Assembly (NCBI GenBank): GCA_963082975.1
Contig: OY720345.1
Coordinates: 29,458,611 to 29,522,610 of the forward strand
DNA length: 64,000 bases
From: Labia minor
Lineage: Eukaryota; Arthropoda; Insecta; Dermaptera; Spongiphoridae
Direction of reading: 5' to 3'
Shown here in pieces: positions 59,101 through 64,000 of this stretch; position 1 is the first letter of the stretch; each line of letters begins with the position of its first letter. Below the pieces are notes generated by a model. The model did no database searches, was not told where the DNA came from, and saw only the letters and a program-made list of their open reading frames with translations. Position numbers and translations under genes: made by a program.

Positions 59101-60875
59101 CCACTTGGAGGGGAAAGGGGAGGGTAGTGCCTTCTTTGGGAATCATTGTTCTAGGTCAGAGGTTCTTAAACTGTGGTCCGCGGACCCCTGGGGGTCCGCG
59201 AAGCCTTTAATGGGGGTCCGCAAAGCCATCGTACAGGTGCACGAGAAAATGATGAGTCAGTTAAAACTTTAATTAATATAAAAGAAGCGATGGCATGGCT
59301 TTGTGAGGAAACAGAGATCAAATACCCAAATTCAACGAAATGTGCAAGAAAACTATTGCTACCGTTTCCATCTTCATATTTAGCTGAATTTTCTTTCTTC
59401 AATATTATAATTTCTAATAAAATGTGTTCTACTATATGCAAAAAAATCGTTATTCACCAATCACTGTTAGAAATATCCATCATATATCCTTGTTCTTATG
59501 AGATCGTAAGCCAGAAATTAACTAATAAAATGACGTAAAGTACCTAAAGTTGGGATGGGGTCCGTCAAAAATTTTTTTTTCAAGTGGGGGTCCGCGGAGC
59601 ACAAAGGTTTAAGAACCTCTGTTCTAGGTTAAATACGATTCGTCATAAGGATTAAGTTTTAAATGGAAAATTTCAATCTTATGTTATTTCCGTGTTAAGG
59701 TTTCCATTTAAAACTTAATCCTTATTATATTCTATATTTACTCTAGAATTTTGTCCTAACATAGAAATTCTGCCCTTTAACTTGTAATCAGCTACTTTAA
59801 CCAGCTACTTCTGTTTCTTTTCCCAATCTCTTGGAAATGTGAATTTGTCAGATAAATAAACCTAGAAGATATCTGTGGATACCGTTCCGTACGCACTGTT
59901 ATAATCGTTAGCTTATATTATACGTCTAAACATTTGGAATGCGCATAAAACAAGAACTATATAAATTGAAACTATCAAATAAATATAAAACTTTTATTTT
60001 TACTATTTATTAATCTTGATCGTGTATGCATAAATTAGTTCTTTCGATCTGGCATAGGGAAAAGATTCCTTTAGAATGGCAGGAGGCAGTTATTATCCCA
60101 CTCTTTAAGAAGGTTTATAGAACCAACTGCAATAACTACAGAGGATTTCTCTTTTGACTTTTAGGTAACGAGAGTAGATTTAGAGTATTTGAGAATAGGA
60201 TTCTGCGAAGCATTTATGGGCCGAAGAAAGATGAGATCACCGGGGAATGGATGAGAATGCATAACGAGGAATTGCATGACCTCTAAGCATCTCCAGATAT
60301 AATATTAATTAGAATTATAAAATCGAGAAGCCTGCGGTGGGCAGGACACGTGGCTAGAATGGGGGGGAAAGAATGGCGAAAAATATATTGGGGGGAGACC
60401 GAGTGGGAAACGCCCTCTTGGAAGACCAAGGACGGGGTGGGTGGATAATGTAGGAAGGGAAATGAGAGAGATGGGAGAGGAGAGGGATTGGTGGGTTGTG
60501 GCTCAGAATAGGGAAACTCGGTGAAGTGTGGTTGCTGAGGCCAAGAACTTTCGAGTTCCGTAGAGCCATAGAGATATATAGATTAATCTTGATATTTTCA
60601 AAAACTAGTTTAACTAATTATATAGTTAATATATTTATTTTATAATTGATATTCATTGATAATTTATTTATCAACTTTAATTGTAGCATTTAATAAAATC
60701 CGAAATCAATGTGAATGAAATTCAAATTAACACTGAAAGATTTTATGATTCATCTACAAGAAATCAACTCATTCTCCAAAAACAAAAAGATTTTGTAAAT
60801 TCCAATGAAATAAACAAAAATCAAGCGATTGATACTCCAAAATTCAGGGAAGATTCAAACCCCTCAGCTCCATAG
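46970..60875 (+). CDS. Amt/Mep-family ammonium transporter-like protein, seven exons
   Basis: Joining 46970-47140, 51693-51935, 54628-54741, 56439-56784, 57612-57847, 57903-58136 and 60687-60875 gives 1,533 nt, 510 residues plus TAG. Every junction is GT-AG and keeps frame. Amt proteins conduct ammonium or ammonia across membranes, usually as trimers with 11 helices; about 10-11 hydrophobic segments are seen, with a hydrophilic tail of about 100 residues. Family landmarks: FGYNKWIW (91-98), HWTWHQDGWL (153-162), LSFHDQGGGF (171-180, Asp175 at the conserved vestibule Asp), CIRAGLAGVVLLLPG (289-303), SEDYCNILEVHL (335-346, His345 at the second twin-His). The first twin-His position is Gln183. 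The usual FNxGS of helix 5 reads AIPLP (233-237). The family call is secure in outline; transport function is not, given these changes. Introns 1-4 and 6 are 0.8-4.6 kb and transposon-rich; intron 5 is 55 bp. The start is the first ATG after an in-frame TAA (46925), with A at -3. An untranslated first exon may lie upstream. Confidence 0.85.
48807..49044. mobile_element. hAT-like element in intron 1
   Basis: Starts CAGGGCTGGTTCTAGGATTG and ends ATTATCCAACATTG, flanked by CTAAGAGG (48799-48806) and CTAAGAGA (49045-49052), 7 of 8 matching. Mirrored GCGCCC blocks sit near both ends. AT-rich interior. Confidence 0.6.
50695..50714. repeat. CA microsatellite
   Basis: Ten CA units in intron 1. Confidence 0.9.
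51693..51935 (+). CDS. Transporter exon 2 (residues 58-138)
   Basis: Acceptor TTTGTTTTAG|TGT. Encodes CIVFQNLVDIGVTSLAFFLI (helix 2, the N-VD pattern of Amt is kept as QNLVD), GFPLAFG, an extracellular-type loop with IFGYNKWIW, and helix 3 ending TMTVGRMHPLGYTL, where the family has AERxxF. Donor CTC|GTAAGT, phase 0. Confidence 0.85.
52488..52660. mobile_element. Mariner 5'-end fragment in intron 2
   Basis: CAATTTAGTG, AATACCTTGAAATTTTAA, ACTTGTTTTCAC and TTTCTTGCCTACCAG appear in the same order as at 7400-7520, so this is the same family. No transposase coding left. Confidence 0.6.
53912..54516 (-). repeat. Dispersed repeat R2, long copy in intron 2
   Basis: The left end (CCGAACCGACCGACGGTTTA) and right end (TCGTCGATCGGTAAAAATC) correspond to the reversed copy at 20829-21090. 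Its terminal ~95 bp is duplicated in tandem-like fashion (54150-54245 and 54415-54515, ATGCATGATTCGTGG-type). A GGAC microsatellite is at about 54371-54388. It ends about 110 bp before exon 3. Confidence 0.75.
54083..54110. promoter_or_regulatory. Pair of CRE-type palindromes
   Basis: TGACGTCA occurs at 54083-54090 and again at 54103-54110 within a near-tandem repeat (GGCTGTGACGTCATGAAT and GGCTGGATGACGTCAT). The core is a textbook CREB/ATF site. It lies inside repeat R2 in intron 2, so a role in the transporter gene is unproven. Confidence 0.4.
54628..54741 (+). CDS. Transporter exon 3 (residues 139-176)
   Basis: Acceptor ATATATAG|ATC. The competing AG 14 bp further on would break the frame. 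Encodes helix 4 IYLISAGLVHPLILHWTW and HQDGWLRLEMLN, ending SFHDQ with Asp175. Donor CAG|GTGAAT, phase 0. Confidence 0.85.
54976..55481 (-). mobile_element. Internally deleted mariner in intron 3
   Basis: Same family and size class as 5849-6377. The right terminus is the complement of CGAGGGCAGATCAATAAGTC, the left terminus has a ~12-bp deletion (CGAGAGAGAGTCCGTGAC), and TA flanks at 54974-54975 and 55482-55483. The transposase remnant is scrambled; only DEIISQT and LDKSYF-like scraps remain. Confidence 0.8.
55620..56020 (-). pseudogene. Unidentified coding-like stretch in intron 3
   Basis: Less AT-rich than the intron. On the minus strand one frame reads SKQAIDTLDEEASVLIEEP to a stop. A later stretch reads TLPYSKAEIEYQAPPMWHSV, then LLLNYVALLVAVVDQTGYGK, with an overlapping frame ending LREIRSLIKDIFKGGFV and stop. 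AATAAA follows near 55648. This looks like the 3' end of a decayed gene or processed copy. I cannot name it. Confidence 0.3.
56439..56784 (+). CDS. Transporter exon 4 (residues 177-291)
   Basis: Acceptor TTTTCCAG|GGA. Encodes GGGFICQVYGSIWACVGM (helix 5 start, Gln183 at the twin-His position), LGRRIIRL, and a second helix LLGYILLTGGILAIPLPTL. Then NGIIAFATGLVGEII and the loop to LRCIR. Donor AGAG|GTGAGT, phase 1. Its composition is clearly less AT-rich than the introns. Confidence 0.9.
57128..57255 (+). mobile_element. Diverged retrotransposon 3' tail in intron 4
   Basis: GGTGGACATGAGGAAATTTG, then TAGCTCAAAAAATGAACG and GAGATAGATCGATTTATC. The layout resembles N1 tails but with much divergence. 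Confidence 0.4.
57612..57847 (+). CDS. Transporter exon 5 (residues 292-370)
   Basis: Acceptor TTTCATTTCAG|CTG. Encodes AGLAGVVLLLPGIDTYHP, helix ALLLSLLGTLLFVWNS, then SEDYCNILEVHLVPGLLG (family pattern DDxxDxxxVHxxxGxxG, second twin-His as His345) and TLLAPIFA. Donor CCG|GTAATT, phase 0. Confidence 0.9.
57903..58136 (+). CDS. Transporter exon 6 (residues 371-448)
   Basis: Acceptor TGCTTTTTAG|CTT after a 55-bp intron. Encodes the last membrane helix (RRIGWQFFAIFFLTTFITL, then ALATLVFITCAK) and the start of the cytoplasmic tail with RLFPIGSTSVVLQPGK. Donor AAG|GTAAAA, phase 0. Reading on into the intron would add about 31 residues before TAA at 58230, a possible alternative end. Confidence 0.85.
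58467..58758. mobile_element. Non-autonomous hAT-like element in intron 6
   Basis: Perfect inverted ends CAGTGGCGTA and TACGCCACTG, and a perfect 8-bp duplication CCTAGGTT (58459-58466 and 58759-58766). GCGCCC/GGGCGC blocks are mirrored inside. No coding sequence. Well preserved, so probably young. Confidence 0.9.
59157..59621 (+). mobile_element. hAT element with residual transposase in intron 6
   Basis: Perfect inverted ends CAGAGGTTCTTAAAC and GTTTAAGAACCTCTG, with a perfect duplication TTCTAGGT (59149-59156 and 59622-59629). Subterminal GGGGGTCCGCG is repeated and mirrored. It keeps the 3' part of its transposase gene, so it links the non-coding hAT elements here to a real hAT source. 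Confidence 0.9.
59239..59538 (+). pseudogene. hAT transposase C-terminal (dimerisation) remnant
   Basis: The open reading includes CARKLLLPFPSSYLAEFSFF and NIIISNK, matching the C-terminal hAT dimerisation motif, whose family pattern is LPFxTTYLCExGFSxLxxIKxK. It then runs SLLEISIIYPCSYEIV to a stop at 59538. The BED zinc finger and catalytic core are absent. The element type is close to the ZBED-like hAT group, judged by eye only. Confidence 0.75.
60023..60580 (+). mobile_element. Non-LTR family N1 copy with internal deletion
   Basis: Reads IPLEWQEAVIIPLFKK and RTNCNNYRGF, an early reverse-transcriptase block. It then jumps directly to NESRFRVFENRILRSIYGPK, GEWMRMHNEELHDL and SLRWAGHVARMGG, the C-terminal region, so most of the RT domain is deleted. 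It ends in AAGAACTTTCGAGTTCCGTA and a short GATA-like tail about 100 bp before exon 7. Stops and frameshifts abound. Confidence 0.85.
60687..60875 (+). CDS. Transporter exon 7, C-terminal tail (residues 449-510)
   Basis: Acceptor AATTGTAG|CAT. Encodes a hydrophilic Asn/Lys/Glu/Gln-rich tail, HLIKSEINVNEIQINTERFY to NPSAP and TAG. No domain, but frame and phase fit and the composition is coding-like. Less certain than the membrane exons. Confidence 0.7.
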   Translation, partial: HLIKSEINVNEIQINTERFYDSSTRNQLILQKQKDFVNSNEINKNQAIDTPKFREDSNPSAP

Positions 60876-62493
60876 AAATGTTTTGATATTTGTAAAACAC
60901 TGCAAGATGTGTACACAGTACATTTTATTTATTTAAATATATATAGAAAATATACAAATTTAAATATTTAGCTAATGAATGTATATAATATAATGATTTA
61001 TATATATTATATTATATAAGTATATAATAAGAATTATTATTATTTATTATATATAATTATTATTTTTGCTTTACTTGGTTAGAAGAAAATTATGAAGATT
61101 GTATTCATTGTTATGATTATTATTTTATTAATGTTTTAAAAAGTAAAATCGTGAATTATTTTATAAAATTTATTTCTATATTTTTTAGTAGAGTATTTCA
61201 ATTCAAAAACGATTGCCTGGAGAGAGCTGGAAATATTTATTAGTTAGAAAAATAGTTTGTTTTTTTTACTATTAAAAATTTAATTTTTAAAACCAATAAA
61301 GAATGAAGAAGAAGAAAAAATACGTGTTTATATATTTTTTATTAATTTTATTAATAATTTTTTCAAAAGATTAGTGGTTTACAGGCTTGAGATATTTTCA
61401 GGATCAAAGAACTGAATTTGCAAGTGAATTAAACGGAACGATTTTGCTGCCATCTTCTGTAATCTAAATAAATATTCAATATCAACATAATCAAGTTAAC
61501 AAATTCTTTAATAGATGGCAGGTGAATTCATTTTTGTGTATAAATTTTCATTGAGAAAAACATTTTAATAATAAATAATTTTTCACTTACCTGGAAATTC
61601 TACAAAGGCTCTCTCAAAGGCAAATTTTCATTAAGATTTTTTTTTTTAATTTAAATATTTTAAAAAGTGTGGTAAATGAAACACTGATTTTACAAAATCT
61701 GGCAAAAAATTTAATTTTGTATTTTATTTACTCAAATTCACAGTTTTAGAAAGAAAATATTTTCCCCAGCTATAAGTAGATCATTTTAGCTTTCCTCATG
61801 GAATGAGGATAGCTTATATGATGGTCTGAAAATTTTGAAAAATTTTGCTCTGAGATTTTTTCAATGTATATAATAGATAATTTATAAATTGTGTTTAGGA
61901 GAATAAATAATAAATGTTTTTTTAATATTTTTAATTTTAAAAATAATTTTTAAATATATCCATATATATATATATATATATAATGTAATATATAAGAAGA
62001 AAAATGCCTTTTAAAAGACAAAGGTGGGAACAAGAAATATTTGTGTCTCATAATTCAATGTATTTGAATAAATATAAACATATTCTTTATGCTGAGAAAT
62101 TTTGAGAAAAATATTTTTCTGTTGTCCACAAACATAATTTTTATATATATATACATATAGAAAAATTGTAAACAAATAAAAAAGTAATATCCATTTACAA
62201 TAGTAATTACTTAAATTATTATTATTATTATTATTTGCGTTTGAACCATTTAGGATCACGCAAAGCTCCCATATACAAGGGTATTGATGTTAAGTGGGCC
62301 CATATATGAATGTTCTTTAGGTGTTAACTTTATTCTTCTTTTTGTCTGCTCGTGAAGATCCGGATCCTCTAGGGTCTAGATACTTTGAATAAAGAGCCTA
62401 ATTAAAATGAATTAGTTAATTAATTTTCTAGGGATCTCTCAAATAAAACGCTTGCATTTAAATTAAAAATGGTGACAATATTAAAAATTAAAT
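60876..62493. other. AT-rich 3' flank of the transporter gene
   Basis: 3' UTR and flank. An imperfect palindrome CTTTCCTCATGGAATGAGG lies near 61792-61810. Microsatellites near 61966-61983 (TA) and 62216-62235 (ATT). No further gene seen. Confidence 0.5.
61295..61300 (+). terminator. Candidate polyadenylation signal
   Basis: AATAAA about 420 bp after the transporter stop codon. No closer canonical hexamer was noticed. In AT-rich DNA such hexamers occur by chance. Confidence 0.3.
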
Positions 62494-62700
62494 CAGGGGT
62501 GGGCAAATACCAAAATGAAATTTTCAAAAAGTCTTCAGGGCCGGAGGACCATATTTTGAAAACACTAATAAAAAAAAATTTTTTCTTTTTTTTTCTTTTT
62601 TTTAGAGACATTGAACGAAAAATCAAAATAAGAGCCAACTTTATCAACGCGCCGGCGGGCGTTCAAAAGGCCCGCGCTTTAAAGTATTTGCCCACCGCTG
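62494..62700. mobile_element. Non-autonomous hAT-like element
   Basis: Inverted ends CAGGGGTGGGCAAATAC and GTATTTGCCCACCGCTG. Same family as element A at 33308-33547, with one copy of the shared AT-rich module. Flanks AATTAAAT and AACTAATG match only 5 of 8, so the duplication has decayed. Confidence 0.75.
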
Positions 62701-62761
62701 AACTAATGACAAAAACTAAGCCCGTGTAAACTAGGCTTTATTTATAAAGATTACCATACAC

Positions 62762-63759
62762 CACGGATGGCGAATCTTTTTCAATGTCCGTGCCAAAAAA
62801 TTATAAAAAAATCTTTTTGAAGTAACTAACCTGCCGCAAAATTGTCATTTTTTTTTCTCTACCACCTGTACCCCTTTTAGCTTGAATATATAATCGAATA
62901 TTTTTGTATAACTTCTAACTATCCTGTAAAAAAGTGTTATAATTTTAAATATTAAACTTTATTCCAAAAAAATAAAAATTAGGAATTTATTTTTGGTAAA
63001 AATATATCTTTCCAAAATTTTTTTTTTTATTTTTATTGTATGGAAATTCTTTAATTGATTTTAGTTTGTAGTTTTTAGTTGTAGATAATGACAAAAAAGC
63101 AAAATTTATATATTTTACCGTGAACCACTTACATTTTCTTGTTTTGATAATGATATGTTAAATTCTAGAAAAATATTGCGATTCTGGCACTCTATTCTCG
63201 AACCGTCCTATGCTTCAAGTAAAGCAAAGCTTGATATAAATTTTATAAAATTAATTTTTCTTTTTTTAATAAATATTGATAAAATGTACAGCATATATTA
63301 AAATAAGAGTATATAAAAATATTCTGGTAATAGGTGTATTTCATCGCCCCAATCAATTTTGAGTTTATAACTTCACAATTTCCCAGATAAAATGACAGAC
63401 ACGGAAAATACAAAAGTCATATTTGGGTTCCCCAGATCATGAAGAGTAAAGATTTGCAAAAAAATTTGAAATCCTGAACAATGCTATTTGTACGGTAACA
63501 ACACGCAATGACATAATCGAAGTCCAAACTGTATACACTGAGTCTATCTATCATGAATGTTTTTATACTGCGAGGGAATTAAAGCTATCGCTTCAGCTTA
63601 ATAAAATGTATAATTTGCCGGTTTAATCTACTAAGATAGATAAATAAATATTCAATACTTCAAATTTCATAAATTTTAATTTGAATGTGATTTATTCATT
63701 TTTAATTTATTTCTATTGTATTCTTTTGGCACGCGTAGTACATAGGTTCGCCATCGCTG
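62762..63759. mobile_element. hAT-like element, 998 bp
   Basis: Ends CACGGATGGCGAATC and GGTTCGCCATCGCTG, with a perfect 8-bp duplication CCATACAC (62754-62761 and 63760-63767). The largest hAT-like copy here. A less AT-rich interior (63340-63610) may be transposase-derived but has no long ORF. Terminal family shared with 37234-37646. Confidence 0.85.
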
Positions 63760-63767
63760 CCATACAC

Positions 63768-64000
63768 TATTTAAAATTTAATGTTTATTATGAGTAAAAA
63801 AAATAATTATTATTAAATGATTTATAAAATATTTTATATTATATTCCTCCCTTTTTTCTTATTATTAATTTAAATTTTTAAAATAAAAGATACCTAGATA
63901 TGGTAAATTAAATTTATATAAGTATAAAATAGTTTTCAAATTTGAATCGTTTTAAAGGAGATTGTTGAGGTTTAATTTCAGTAACATTAATAAGTTTTTT
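63768..64000. other. AT-rich window end
   Basis: Nothing recognised. Confidence 0.5.

Overview
The window is eukaryotic nuclear DNA: strongly AT-rich, full of simple repeats, with one intron-bearing gene and a dense population of decayed DNA transposons (mariner-like with TA target duplications, hAT-like with 8-bp duplications) and 5'-truncated non-LTR retrotransposon tails. The transposon mix and composition suggest an arthropod. A caligid copepod (sea louse) is my best guess from general knowledge of such genomes, but nothing in the sequence proves it. No rRNA, functional tRNA, CRISPR array or bacterial-type operon was seen.

Layout. 1-46.9 kb is intergenic or far-intronic DNA. It starts with a ~1 kb inverted repeat (212-1204). 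It then carries mariner derivatives near 2.5, 5.9, 7.4, 16.1, 22.1, 26.9, 35.9 and 37.9 kb, hAT elements near 12.0, 19.7, 25.3, 27.0, 33.3-33.9 and 37.2 kb, and non-LTR remnants near 10.5-11.2, 29.4-29.8, 35.7, 38.8, 41.5 and 44.2 kb. There are several foldbacks, and a GC-rich island at 43.43-43.83 kb that I cannot explain.

46.97-60.88 kb holds the only gene I can reconstruct: a seven-exon, plus-strand gene whose joined exons keep frame throughout and encode a 510-residue protein of the Amt/Mep ammonium transporter family. It is divergent at the pore. The family's first twin-histidine position reads Gln, while the second His and the vestibule Asp are kept. Its introns hold hAT, mariner and non-LTR remnants. 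From 60.9 kb to the end is AT-rich flank with two more hAT elements.

The most informative repeat structure is at 33.30-33.92 kb. Three different hAT-like elements stand end to end, each bordered by nearly the same octamer (GTTTAGAG), inside a dispersed repeat whose uninterrupted copy lies at 4.19-4.74 kb in the same window. A second pattern is a ~55-bp AT-rich internal module shared by hAT elements with different termini. All ORFs outside the transporter gene that I can identify are broken transposase or reverse-transcriptase remnants. Motif alignments were done by eye.
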